From positions 103,828 through 167,827 of the forward strand of contig NZ_JARVWW010000019.1 in NCBI RefSeq assembly GCF_029846715.1: DNA of 64,000 nucleotides, written 5' to 3'. Under the pieces are notes generated by a model, which saw only the letters and a program-made list of their open reading frames with translations, was not told the DNA's origin and searched no databases. The position numbers were made by a program, and so were the translations under genes. The DNA is from Bradyrhizobium nivariense (GTDB lineage: Bacteria > Pseudomonadota > Alphaproteobacteria > Rhizobiales > Xanthobacteraceae). Of the stretch, positions 17,970 through 26,680 are shown piece by piece (position 1 is the first letter of the stretch; the number at the start of each line of letters is the position of its first letter).

Positions 17970-18044
17970 CGGGGCGCCGACGAGGCTTCAGCCTCTGGAG
18001 CCGAGGGGCGCCCTGATGGCGCTCCTGCAATCGGGTGACGCATC

Positions 18045-19469
18045 ATGGATTCCGATCAGTTGACCCTGACCCAGGCCGCGGCGGACATCCGCGCCGGAAA
18101 CATCACGAGCACCGCGCTCACGACGGAAGCTCTTGCCCGCGCCAAGGCCAACGCCGATCTGAATGCCTTTATCACCCTGGATGAGGCCGGCGCCTTGAAG
18201 GCTGCGGCCGCATTCGACGCGAACGGCAGCAAGGCCAAGCCGCTCGGCGGCGTTCCTATCGTGATCAAGGACAATATCGAGGTCGCCGGGCTTCCCTGTA
18301 GCGCAGGAACGCCAGCGCTGAAGGATTACGTTCCGAAGGCCGACGCGCCGGTGGTCGCAAAGTTGCGCGCAGCGGGCGCGGTCATCATCGGCAAGACCAG
18401 CATGCACGAGCTCGCCTTCGGCATCTCCGGCTACAACACCGCGTTCAAGACCGGCGCGGAGTTCGGCGTGCGCAACGCCTATGACCGCGCCCTGATCGCG
18501 GGCGGCTCTTCCTCCGGAACGGGCGCCGCGATCGGCGCGCGGATCGTCGCAGGCGGGCTCGGCACCGACACCGGCGGATCGGTCAGGGTGCCGGCTGCGC
18601 TGAACGGATGCGCGTCGCTGCGCCCGACCATCGGACGCTATCCGCAAGAGGGCATCGCACCGATCTCGCACACCCGCGACACTGCGGGCCCAATGGCGGC
18701 GACCATGGCGGATGTCGCGCTGCTCGACCGCGTCATTGCGGGTGGCGACGCCGTTCAGCCCGCTGATCTGAAGCAGATGCGAATTGGCATCGCGAGGTCG
18801 ATGCTGATCAATCTTGACGGCGACACCGAGGCCGCCTTTCACGCGGCGGTCGCGAAAGTGAAGACGCAGGGTGTCACGGTCGTCGAGATCGAGATGCCGC
18901 AGCTCGCCGAACTCAACGGCCAGGTCGGCTTTCCCGTCGCACTGTACGAGGCCTATGACGACATGATGGCCTATCTCGCGCACACCGGCACCGGCATCAC
19001 CATCGAAGCACTGGCGCAGGAGATCGCGAGCCCCGACGTCAAGGGCACCTATGACGGCCTCGTGATCCCGCGCAAACTGCCTGGTCCCGACAATACGCTG
19101 GTCGATGCCGAGCCGATCTATGACGCCGCCATCAAGTCCGCGCGTCCTGCCCTGCAGGCGCTCTACGGCAGGACCTTTGCGGACAACCGGCTCGACGCCA
19201 TCGCTTTCCCAACCACGCCGCGCGTTGCCATTGCGTCCAATCCCGAGTCCAGCAGCCTCGAAAATTTCGGCCTGTTCATCCAGAATACCGATCCCGGCAG
19301 CAATGCCGGAATTCCCGGAATCCAGATCCCGATTGCGCTCGGCGCGGTCAGCAAACTTCCGATCGGGCTTGAGCTGGATGGCCCCGCGGGCAGCGATCGC
19401 CGCCTGCTCGCGGTCGGCATGGCTCTAGAAAAAGTGTTCGGGCGCCTGCCGGCGCCATCCCGATCATGA
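18045..19469 (+). CDS. Amidase signature family protein (indoleacetamide hydrolase-like)
   Basis: A 474-aa amidase that hydrolyses a carboxamide to acid and ammonia. The Ser-cisSer-Lys triad is visible: Lys in VPIVIKDN, cis-Ser in GGSSSGTGAAIG and nucleophile Ser in DTGGSVRVPAALNG. The final assignment to indoleacetamide hydrolase is suggested only by overall resemblance and by the neighbouring indolepyruvate enzyme; another amide substrate is possible. The gene end overlaps the end of the convergent LysR gene by 6 bases. Confidence 0.88.
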   Translation: MDSDQLTLTQAAADIRAGNITSTALTTEALARAKANADLNAFITLDEAGALKAAAAFDANGSKAKPLGGVPIVIKDNIEVAGLPCSAGTPALKDYVPKADAPVVAKLRAAGAVIIGKTSMHELAFGISGYNTAFKTGAEFGVRNAYDRALIAGGSSSGTGAAIGARIVAGGLGTDTGGSVRVPAALNGCASLRPTIGRYPQEGIAPISHTRDTAGPMAATMADVALLDRVIAGGDAVQPADLKQMRIGIARSMLINLDGDTEAAFHAAVAKVKTQGVTVVEIEMPQLAELNGQVGFPVALYEAYDDMMAYLAHTGTGITIEALAQEIASPDVKGTYDGLVIPRKLPGPDNTLVDAEPIYDAAIKSARPALQALYGRTFADNRLDAIAFPTTPRVAIASNPESSSLENFGLFIQNTDPGSNAGIPGIQIPIALGAVSKLPIGLELDGPAGSDRRLLAVGMALEKVFGRLPAPSRS

Positions 19470-20375
19470 ATAGGGATTGATCAGCTTCTGCTGCTCGGCG
19501 CTGTGATGCACGAGCATGTCGATGAAGGTCCTGACCTTCGCCGACAGATGATGCCGGTGCGGATAGACCGCGTTCATCGACATCTCGACGGGACGACATT
19601 CCGGCAGGAGGCGAACGAGGTGGCCGGCCTCGAGATCGTCCCGAATGAGAAACCCGGCCATCAGGCAGACGGCAGCGCCTTCCAGTGCCACCTTCCGCAA
19701 GGCCTCACCGCTGTTGGTGATGAAGCTGCCGGATATCCGCACCGATGCCGGCGTGCCCTTGCGATCGAAGAAGCGCCAATCGTCGCCGAACGGATAATTC
19801 AAGTGACGGGCGCAATTGTGCGCGGTGAGCTCATCGAGCTTCTGCACGCGACCATGCCTTTCGAGATAGTCGTGCGAGCAGCACAGCACGTGGCGCCAGG
19901 TGGCGAGGCTGCGGACGATCAGGCTCGAATCCGGCGGCGAGGTCATGCGCAGGGCAACGTCATAGCCTTCTTCGATGAGGTCGATTTCGGCTTCGCCCAT
20001 GCGCAGATCGATCTTGAGCTCTGGAAAGGTCAACAGGAGTTTCGCCACCACGGGCGCGACGAACGGCACCATGTGCGTGGCGACGTGGATCCGCAGCGTG
20101 CCGCGGGGCACCGACTGCAATTCGCTCGCGATATCGTCGGCCTGTTCGATATCGGCGAGTATCTGGATGCAGCGGTCGTAATAGGCCTTGCCAATCTCGG
20201 TGAGGTTGACCTTGCGCGTGGTGCGCTGAAGCAGCCTCACCCCGAGCCGGTCTTCCAGCGCCTGAACGTGATTGCTCACCATGGTGGTCGACATGTTGAG
20301 CTTGCGGGCTGCTGCAGAGAAGCCGCCGGTCTCGGCCACCCGGCTGAAGACTTCGAGGCTGGTCAATCGGTCCAT
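19464..20375 (-). CDS. LysR family transcriptional regulator (DNA-binding, EmrAB neighbour)
   Basis: A 303-aa LysR regulator of the CrgA/YhjC-like group (LTSLEVFSRVAETGGFSAAA, HTH MSTTMVSNHVQALEDRLG). It is divergent from the emrA-like gene, with 274 bases between starts. Two identical-spacing inverted repeats in that gap (20401-20430, 20571-20600) are likely its operators, one near each start. It probably regulates the pump operon and itself in response to a small hydrophobic compound; the inducer is unknown. Confidence 0.92.
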   Translation of the reverse strand: MDRLTSLEVFSRVAETGGFSAAARKLNMSTTMVSNHVQALEDRLGVRLLQRTTRKVNLTEIGKAYYDRCIQILADIEQADDIASELQSVPRGTLRIHVATHMVPFVAPVVAKLLLTFPELKIDLRMGEAEIDLIEEGYDVALRMTSPPDSSLIVRSLATWRHVLCCSHDYLERHGRVQKLDELTAHNCARHLNYPFGDDWRFFDRKGTPASVRISGSFITNSGEALRKVALEGAAVCLMAGFLIRDDLEAGHLVRLLPECRPVEMSMNAVYPHRHHLSAKVRTFIDMLVHHSAEQQKLINPYS

Positions 20376-20400
20376 GAAGGCCGATTATCCGCTCCTGATC

Positions 20401-20430
20401 GATAATCGCAAGGAATTCCCTCGGATTATC
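20401..20430. promoter_or_regulatory. Palindrome copy 1, GATAATC-N16-GATTATC
   Basis: A perfect 7-bp inverted repeat with a 16-base spacer, 25 bases upstream of the LysR start codon. A further lone half-site GATTATC lies at 20383-20389. The same arrangement recurs at 20571-20600. Candidate LysR operator (autoregulatory). Confidence 0.6.
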
Positions 20431-20570
20431 CATCAGATCATCTCGCGTGCGGCATGGCGCATGCGTTAGCAGCAATCGCTCGACAGACACGGCAATCGCT
20501 CTGGGGCAGTCGCACCTCCGGTTCGGTAGACCAAACGCCTTGGCGAGGCCCGGACTATCCACTCTCGGCG

Positions 20571-20600
20571 GATAATCCTTTTGGTATTTCGCCGATTATC
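20571..20600. promoter_or_regulatory. Palindrome copy 2, GATAATC-N16-GATTATC
   Basis: Second copy with exactly the same half-sites and spacer length as 20401-20430, 170 bases away and 49 bases before the emrA-like start. Candidate LysR operator controlling the pump; the pair could support a DNA loop. Confidence 0.6.
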
Positions 20601-20649
20601 GCTCGAACTGGGAAGACCGATAGTCTGAGCCAGCCGATAGGAGACTGCC

Positions 20650-21831
20650 ATGTCCGAGATGCCGCGCACCGAAAACTTCCAGCAAGCGACTGAAATAACT
20701 CAAGATTACCCCAAGACACCGCCGCGCGGCCCGGCTCGGAATATGGTCCGGCGTACGGCGTTGGTGCTCGCGCTCCTCGCGGGCACGGCAACGATTGTCT
20801 ATTGGGGACACGACTATTGGACCGTCGGCCGCTACCTTGAGACAACCGACGACGCCTATGTGAAGGCCGACTCCACGATCGTCGCGCCAAAAGTCTCGGG
20901 CTACATCGCGAAGGTGCTGGTCAGCGACAACGAAAGGGTCAAAGCGGGCCAGGTGCTGGCGAGGATCGATGACCGCGACTTCAAGGCGGCGCTCGACCAG
21001 GCCGACGCCGATGTCGCTGCGGCGGAAGCGTCGGTGCGCAACCTCGACGCCCAGCTCGAACTCCAGCAACCGATCATCGAGCAGAGCACGGCCGATGTCA
21101 CTGCTGCCGACGCCAATCTGAAATTTGCGCAGGAGGAGCGCGCCCGCTACGACGACCTCATGAAGTCGGGCTCCGGCACGATCCAGCGCGCACAACAGAC
21201 TGACGCGGCGCTACGCGCCAGCAACGCGCAATTGCAGCACGCGAAGTCGGGCCTCGTGGCCGCGCGACGCAAGATCGACGTGCTCACCACCCAGCGCGCA
21301 CAGGCCACAGCCCAGCTCGAACACGCGCGCGCGGTCGCGGAGCAGGCGACGCTGAATCTCTCCTACACCGAGATCACCGCGCCGGTCGACGGCACGGTCG
21401 GCGCCCGCTCACTGCGCGTGGGACAGTTCGTGCAGGCCGGCACGCAATTGATGGCGGTAGTGCCACTCGATGCGGTCTATGTGGTGGCGAATTTCAAGGA
21501 GACGCAACTCACCCATGTCCGCGCCGGCCAGCCGGTCGAGCTGCACGTCGACAGTTTCCGCAACCAGACCCTGCGCGGCCATGTCGACAGCCTGTCGCCA
21601 GCGAGCGGCCTTGAATTCGCACTGCTGCCGCCGGACAACGCCACCGGCAATTTCACCAAGATCGTGCAGCGCGTGCCGGTGAAGATCGTGCTCGACGACC
21701 ACAGCCTGGCCGGGCTGTTGCGCCCCGGCATGTCCGCGGTGCCGACCGTCGACACCAAACAGGCCGTGCTGGCCGAGCGCGAGGCGGCCAAGCGCCTCGC
21801 TGACAATACGTCCCACCCGAACGGCGGCTGA
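20650..21831 (+). CDS. emrA: HlyD/EmrA family membrane fusion protein
   Basis: Periplasmic adaptor of 393 aa for a multidrug efflux pump. One N-terminal membrane anchor (about residues 35-53), then lipoyl halves (TDDAYVKADSTIVAPKVSGY near 75; LSYTEITAPVDGTVGA near 240), a long alpha-helical hairpin rich in Ala/Gln between them, and a beta-barrel part (VYVVANFKETQL). It is followed by the MFS permease (gap 117 bases) and an AhpD-like gene. Divergent from a LysR regulator with paired palindromes. The substrate is not evident. Confidence 0.92.
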   Translation: MSEMPRTENFQQATEITQDYPKTPPRGPARNMVRRTALVLALLAGTATIVYWGHDYWTVGRYLETTDDAYVKADSTIVAPKVSGYIAKVLVSDNERVKAGQVLARIDDRDFKAALDQADADVAAAEASVRNLDAQLELQQPIIEQSTADVTAADANLKFAQEERARYDDLMKSGSGTIQRAQQTDAALRASNAQLQHAKSGLVAARRKIDVLTTQRAQATAQLEHARAVAEQATLNLSYTEITAPVDGTVGARSLRVGQFVQAGTQLMAVVPLDAVYVVANFKETQLTHVRAGQPVELHVDSFRNQTLRGHVDSLSPASGLEFALLPPDNATGNFTKIVQRVPVKIVLDDHSLAGLLRPGMSAVPTVDTKQAVLAEREAAKRLADNTSHPNGG

Positions 21832-21948
21832 GGCCAGAAAGGCCGGCAGCATTATCAAGTCCTGCCGGACGATCCTTCCCACGCTTCCTCGATTATTGAA
21901 ACCATCCGCCTGATACATCCTGTCTCCGTATCCGAGACGAGGCCTTCC

Positions 21949-23565
21949 ATGAGCACGCTCCAACCCACCCTGAACGCCGCTTCCGTCGCCAGCATTTCCG
22001 CTCCGGCCGCACCCGCCACGCCGGCGGTTTCCACCAAGACCTGGATTGCCGTGATCGGCGCGACGCTCGGCGCCTTCATGGCGGTGCTGAACATCCAGAT
22101 CGTCAATGCCTCGCTCGCCGACATCCAGGGCGCGATCGGCGCCGGCATCGACGACGGCGGCTGGATCTCGACCTCTTATCTGATCGCGGAGATCGTGGTG
22201 ATCCCGCTGTCCGCCTGGCTCGCGCAGGTGTTCTCGATCCGCATCTATCTCCTCACCAACGCGGTCCTGTTCCTGGTCCTGTCGGCCGCCTGTGCGCTGG
22301 CGCAGGACCTGCCGCAGATGATCGTGCTGCGAGCGGTGCAAGGTTTTACCGGCGGTGTGCTGATTCCGATGGCGTTCACGCTCATCATCACATTGCTGCC
22401 GCGCGGAAAACAGCCGGTCGGCCTTGCGCTGTTCGCGCTGTCGGCGACGTTCGCGCCCGCGATCGGCCCGACCATCGGCGGCTATCTCACTGAGAACTTC
22501 GGTTGGCAGTACATCTTCTATGTCAACCTCGTGCCCGGCACGATCATGGTCGGCATGCTCTGGTACGCACTCGACGCCAAGCCAATGAGACTTTCGCTGC
22601 TGCGCGAGGGCGACTGGGCCGGCATCATCACCATGGCGATCGGCCTGTCGGCGCTGCAGACCGTGCTGGAGGAAGGCAACAAGGACGACTGGTTCGGGTC
22701 GCCCTTCATCGTCAAGCTGTCTGTCATCGCGGCCGTTGCGCTGACCGCCTTCCTGATCATCGAGCTCACGGTGAAGAAGCCGCTTCTGAACCTGCGCCTG
22801 CTGGTCCGCCGCAATTTCGGCTTCGGTATCCTCGCGAATTTCCTGCTCGGCGTCGCGCTGTACGGTTCGGTGTTCATCCTGCCGCAATATCTGGCTCGCA
22901 TCCAGGGCTACAATGCCGAGCAGATCGGCATGGTTCTGGCCTGGACGGGACTGCCGCAACTCCTTCTGATCCCCCTGGTGCCGCGCCTGATGCAGAAGTT
23001 CGATGCGCGGATCATCATTGGTGCCGGATTCGTCCTGTTCGCGGCCTCCAACTTCATGAACATTTACATGACCAGCAACTATGCCGCCGATCAGTTGCTC
23101 TGGCCCAACGTAGTCCGCGCGATTGGGCAAGCCTTGGTACTCGCGCCGCTGTCGGCGGTCGCAACCGCAGGCATCGAGTCGGAGAATGCGGGCTCGGCCT
23201 CCGGCCTGTTCAACATGATGCGCAATCTCGGTGGCGCCGTCGGCATCGCGCTGTTGCAGACGCTGCTGACCAAGCGCGAGCAGTATCACTCCAACGTGCT
23301 GATGCAGTCAGTCTCGGTGTTCGAGCAGGCGACGCGGACGCGGCTGGAACAGCTCACCCAATACTTCGTCAATCACGGCATCCTCGACCGTGCGGACGCG
23401 TCGCATCGTGCTTATGTTGCGATCGGCCATATCGTGCAGAAGCAGGCCTATATCCTCGCCTTCAGCGACACCTTCTATCTGCTCGGCATGGCACTCATCG
23501 TTGCGCTGATCGCCACCCTCTTCCTCAAGAAGGCCGGCCATGCCTCGGCCGGCGGCGCCCACTGA
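21949..23565 (+). CDS. emrB: DHA2 family MFS multidrug transporter
   Basis: A 538-aa drug:proton antiporter of the 14-TM DHA2 family, partner of the preceding membrane fusion protein. The motif-A-like loop and DHA2 signatures are seen: FMAVLNIQIVNASLADIQ in TM1, WISTSYLIAEIV, the RAVQGFTGGVLIPMAF motif and the TM5 motif ALSATFAPAIGPTIGGYL. Charged cytosolic loop before RRNFGFGIL. The long hydrophilic N-terminus (about 20 Ala/Pro-rich residues) is ordinary for the group. Confidence 0.93.
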   Translation: MSTLQPTLNAASVASISAPAAPATPAVSTKTWIAVIGATLGAFMAVLNIQIVNASLADIQGAIGAGIDDGGWISTSYLIAEIVVIPLSAWLAQVFSIRIYLLTNAVLFLVLSAACALAQDLPQMIVLRAVQGFTGGVLIPMAFTLIITLLPRGKQPVGLALFALSATFAPAIGPTIGGYLTENFGWQYIFYVNLVPGTIMVGMLWYALDAKPMRLSLLREGDWAGIITMAIGLSALQTVLEEGNKDDWFGSPFIVKLSVIAAVALTAFLIIELTVKKPLLNLRLLVRRNFGFGILANFLLGVALYGSVFILPQYLARIQGYNAEQIGMVLAWTGLPQLLLIPLVPRLMQKFDARIIIGAGFVLFAASNFMNIYMTSNYAADQLLWPNVVRAIGQALVLAPLSAVATAGIESENAGSASGLFNMMRNLGGAVGIALLQTLLTKREQYHSNVLMQSVSVFEQATRTRLEQLTQYFVNHGILDRADASHRAYVAIGHIVQKQAYILAFSDTFYLLGMALIVALIATLFLKKAGHASAGGAH

Positions 23566-23592
23566 CGTCAACCCAGCAAGCAAGGAGAACCC

Positions 23593-24054
23593 ATGAAACC
23601 CCGCATGAATTTCTACCAGGCCGCACCCGACACGATGAAGGCGCTGATGGCGCTGGAAGAGCAGATCCAGTCGACGGGCCTTGAGAAATCGCTGATCGAG
23701 CTCGTCAAGATCCGCGCGTCGCAGATCAACGGCTGTGCCTTCTGCATCAACATGCACACCGAGGACGCCCGCAAGCGCGGCGAGACCGAGCAGCGCATCT
23801 ATCTGCTCAACGCCTGGCGCGAATCCCCGCTCTATACCGATCGCGAGCGCGCCGCGCTGGCCTGGACCGAGTCGGTGACGCTGATCTCCGAGACGCACGC
23901 GCCTGATGACGTCTACGAACAGGTCCGCGCGCAATTCTCCGATGCGGAGACGGTGAACCTGACCATGCTGATCGGCGCCATCAATGCCTGGAACAGAATC
24001 GCGATCGCGTTCCGGGCGATTCACCCGGTGAAAGTGAAGGCGTCGGTGGCGTGA
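23593..24054 (+). CDS. Carboxymuconolactone decarboxylase/AhpD-like protein
   Basis: A 153-aa AhpD-fold protein with the redox/peroxidase-like signature CAFCINMHTEDA (CxxC followed by His), typical of alkylhydroperoxidase-like members. It starts 27 bases after emrB behind AAGGAG, so it is in the pump operon. A role in detoxifying the compound exported by EmrAB or peroxides that come with it is a fair inference; no direct evidence exists in the sequence. Confidence 0.88.
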   Translation: MKPRMNFYQAAPDTMKALMALEEQIQSTGLEKSLIELVKIRASQINGCAFCINMHTEDARKRGETEQRIYLLNAWRESPLYTDRERAALAWTESVTLISETHAPDDVYEQVRAQFSDAETVNLTMLIGAINAWNRIAIAFRAIHPVKVKASVA

Positions 24055-24070
24055 GGCCTTCTCAACTGCC

Positions 24071-24170
24071 ATGCCCCGCCAAGGCGGGGCATCCAGTACG
24101 CCGCAGCTTCTCGGTTCAAGCAGTCCTGTCACGGCGTACTGGATCGCCCGGTCAAGCCGTGCGATGACGG
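24071..24170. repeat. Intergenic palindromic repeat, copy A
   Basis: Between two convergent genes. It starts with a hairpin (ATGCCCCGCC-AA-GGCGGGGCAT) and has an internal inverted pair CCAGTACGCCG / CGGCGTACTGG. A 22-base stretch (24086-24107) is identical to 31631-31652 in copy B. Could also act as a bidirectional terminator. Confidence 0.7.
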
Positions 24171-24179
24171 AGGGGTGGC

Positions 24180-25040
24180 TTATACCGCCGTCGCCTTGGC
24201 GAACTCGACGTAGATCTCGCGCAGCCGCGTCGCCATCGGGCCGGGCTTGCCGTCGCCGACCTTCTTGCCGTCGATCGCAACCACCGGCTGGACGAACAGC
24301 GACGCCGAGGTGGCAAAGGCTTCCTTGGCGGCGAGCGCCTCGGCGACCGTGAAGGAACGCTCCTCGACGCGGAGCTGGCGCTCTTCCGCAAGCGCCACCA
24401 CCGCCTTGCGCGTGCAGCCCGGCAGGATCGCGTTGGAGTTCTTGCGAGTTACGATGACGTCGTCCTGGGTCAGGATGAACGCCGACGACGAGCCGCCTTC
24501 GGTGACGTAGCCGTCCTCCAGCATCCAGGCTTCGCCCGCACCGGCTTCCGCCGCGGCCTGTTTCGCCAGCACCTGCGCCAGCAGCGCCACACTCTTGACG
24601 TCGCGACGCTCCCAGCGAATGTCGGGCACGGTGATGACGTTGATGCCAGTCTTGGCCGAGGCGGCGTTGATGATGTCCTTCTCCGACGTGAACATCACCA
24701 GGCTCGACTTGACGTCGCCCTTGGGGAAGGCGAAGTCGCGGCCCTTGTCGGCACCACGCGTCACCTGGAGATAGACGAGGCCGTTCTCGACCTTGTTGCG
24801 CGCAATCAGCTCCTTCTGGAGCTCGGTGATGCGCTCGACCGTCTCGGGCAGCTTCAGCTGGATCTCGCCGACCGAGCGCTCCAGCCGCGTCAGATGCGAG
24901 GCGTTGTCGATCAGCTTTCCGTCGAGCACGGCCGAGACCTCGTAGATGCCGTCGGCGAACAGAAAACCGCGATCGAGAACCGAAATTTTGGCGTCCGAGA
25001 GCGGGACAAATGAGCCGTTGACGTAGGCGATCGAGTCCAA
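24180..25040 (-). CDS. dat: D-amino-acid transaminase
   Basis: Class IV PLP aminotransferase of 286 aa, interconverting D-alanine/2-oxoglutarate with pyruvate/D-glutamate. Signatures: SVLDRGFLFADGIYEV near the N-terminus, VTRGADKGRDFAFP, the catalytic lysine in DVKSVALLAQVLAKQ, and TEGGSSSAFI with the cofactor-binding loop. The start appears to be TTG at 25040, with AGGAG 9 bases before it. It lies downstream of and in the same direction as the amino-acid ABC transporter, separated by a palindromic repeat. A branched-chain transaminase or aminodeoxychorismate lyase is the alternative within the fold, but the motif set favours Dat. Confidence 0.88.
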   Translation of the reverse strand: MDSIAYVNGSFVPLSDAKISVLDRGFLFADGIYEVSAVLDGKLIDNASHLTRLERSVGEIQLKLPETVERITELQKELIARNKVENGLVYLQVTRGADKGRDFAFPKGDVKSSLVMFTSEKDIINAASAKTGINVITVPDIRWERRDVKSVALLAQVLAKQAAAEAGAGEAWMLEDGYVTEGGSSSAFILTQDDVIVTRKNSNAILPGCTRKAVVALAEERQLRVEERSFTVAEALAAKEAFATSASLFVQPVVAIDGKKVGDGKPGPMATRLREIYVEFAKATAV

Positions 25041-25115
25041 GGCAGGTCTCCTGGCGGGGAAAGGGGATTTGGCGCGCTTATACGCGAAATGGCGGCGGCG
25101 ATCACCCCTCTATTC

Positions 25116-25236
25116 GTCATTCCGGGGCGGCGCGAAGCGACGAGCTTTGATGCGCAATTGCGCATCTGAGAATTCATAACCCCGGCTCGCGGTTATGGAT
25201 TCCGGGCCCGCGCCAAGGGGCGCGTCCCGGAATGAC
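25116..25236. repeat. Intergenic inverted repeat
   Basis: Outer arms GTCATTCCGG (25116-25125) and CCGGAATGAC (25227-25236) with an inner inverted pair around ATTCATAACC / GGTTATGGAT. It fills most of the spacer between the ABC ATPase and dat genes. It has the look of a dispersed, mobile palindromic repeat of bradyrhizobia and may fold into a long transcript-ending structure. Confidence 0.65.
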
Positions 25237-25243
25237 AGAGAAG

Positions 25244-25975
25244 CTAATGCGACAAAATCTTCGACAAGAACTTCTGCGCGCGGTCGCTGCGCGGCTTGCC
25301 GAAGAAGTCCTCCTTCGCCGCGTCCTCGACGATCTCGCCGCGGTCCATGAAGATCACGCGGTTGGCGACCTTGCGGGCAAAGCCCATTTCGTGGGTGACG
25401 ACCATCATGGTCATGCCCTCATGGGCGAGGTCCACCATGACGTCGAGGACCTCGCTCACCATTTCGGGGTCGAGCGCCGAGGTCGGCTCGTCGAACAGCA
25501 TGACAATGGGGTCCATAGCGAGCGCGCGGGCAATCGCCACGCGCTGCTGCTGGCCGCCGGACAATTGCGCGGGAAACTTCTGCGCCTGTTCCTTCAGGCC
25601 GACGCGCTCCAGCAGTTGCATGCCTTTCGCCATCGCCTTGTCGCGCGACCGGTCGAGCACCTTTTGCTGGGCGAGGCAGAGATTGTCGATGATCTTCAGA
25701 TGCGGAAACAGCTCGAAGTGCTGAAACACCATGCCGACCCGCGAGCGCAGCTTCGGCAGATTGGTCTTGGGGTCGTTGACCTTGGTGCCATCGACGCTGA
25801 TGTCGCCCTTCTGGAACGGCTCCAGCGCGTTGACGCATTTGATCAGCGTCGACTTGCCTGATCCCGACGGACCGCAGACCACGACCACCTCACCCTTGGT
25901 GACGCTGGTGGTGCAGTCGGTCAGCACCTGGAAGGTCGGGCTGTACCATTTGTCGACGTGGCTAATCTCGATCAT
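25244..25975 (-). CDS. gltL: Polar amino-acid ABC transporter ATP-binding protein
   Basis: A 243-aa ATPase of the PAAT family. Walker A GPSGSGKST (about 34-42), Q-loop VFQHFELFPH, signature LSGGQQQR, Walker B MLFDEPTSALD and H-loop VVTHEMGFA are all intact. The ATG at 25975 is chosen as the family start (MIEISHVDKWY); it lies 8 bases after the gltK-like gene. Last gene of a four-gene unit SBP-permease-permease-ATPase. It is nearest to glutamate/aspartate importers. Confidence 0.93.
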   Translation of the reverse strand: MIEISHVDKWYSPTFQVLTDCTTSVTKGEVVVVCGPSGSGKSTLIKCVNALEPFQKGDISVDGTKVNDPKTNLPKLRSRVGMVFQHFELFPHLKIIDNLCLAQQKVLDRSRDKAMAKGMQLLERVGLKEQAQKFPAQLSGGQQQRVAIARALAMDPIVMLFDEPTSALDPEMVSEVLDVMVDLAHEGMTMMVVTHEMGFARKVANRVIFMDRGEIVEDAAKEDFFGKPRSDRAQKFLSKILSH

Positions 25976-25983
25976 GACAGACT

Positions 25984-26676
25984 CTATCGAATGATGGCGA
26001 TGCGCGCCTGGAGGCGGCGAACGCCGAAGGACGCGACACAGGAGATGGTGAAGTAGACGATTGCTGCGAACAGATACATTTCGACCAGACGGCCGTCGCG
26101 CTGCGCGACCTTGCTCGCCGCGCCGAGGAAATCCGTGATCGACAACACGTAGACCAGCGAGGTGTCCTGGAACAGCACGATGGTCTGCGTGATCAGGACC
26201 GGCAGCATGTTGCGGAAGGCCTGCGGCAGCACGACGTAGCGCATGGTCTGGGCGTAGGTCAGGCCGAGTGCGTTGGCTGCGGCCGGCTGGCCGCGCGAAA
26301 TCGACTGGATGCCGGCACGCATGATCTCGGAGAAGTACGCGGCCTCGAACATGATGAAGGTGATGAGCGAGGACGCAAACGCGCCGACGCTGATCGGCCG
26401 CGACGCGCCCGTCAGCCACTGCCCGATATAGGGCACCAGGAAGTAGAACCAGAAGATCACCAGCACCAGCGGTAGCGAGCGCATGAAGTCGACGTAGACG
26501 CCGGCGATGCGGCCCAGGATCTTGAAGCCCGAGAGCCGCATCAGCGCGATTGCCGTGCCGAAGATCAGGCCGCCGAGCGCGGAAAGCGCCGTCAACGTCA
26601 CCGTGAACGTCATGCCCTCATAGAACAGATAGGGCAGCGCGCGGCGGATGACCTCGAAATCGAAATTGCTGAACAT
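25984..26676 (-). CDS. gltK: Polar amino-acid ABC transporter permease 2
   Basis: A 230-aa inner-membrane permease of the HisMQ type. Five or so TM helices and the EAA loop (AANALGLTYAQTMRYVVLPQAFRNMLPVL, with the conserved Gly) are visible. It sits 4 bases after the first permease gene and 8 bases before the ATPase gene, so the complex should be a heterodimeric permease. Specificity for acidic amino acids is inferred from the whole set. Confidence 0.92.
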   Translation of the reverse strand: MFSNFDFEVIRRALPYLFYEGMTFTVTLTALSALGGLIFGTAIALMRLSGFKILGRIAGVYVDFMRSLPLVLVIFWFYFLVPYIGQWLTGASRPISVGAFASSLITFIMFEAAYFSEIMRAGIQSISRGQPAAANALGLTYAQTMRYVVLPQAFRNMLPVLITQTIVLFQDTSLVYVLSITDFLGAASKVAQRDGRLVEMYLFAAIVYFTISCVASFGVRRLQARIAIIR

Positions 26677-26680
26677 GGCG

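Noticed and set aside
21409..23289. 626-codon minus-strand frame opposite emrA-emrB
   Set aside because: Composition is that of antisense to a membrane protein (Arg/Gln/Asp/His-rich); the plus strand holds clear MFP and MFS genes.
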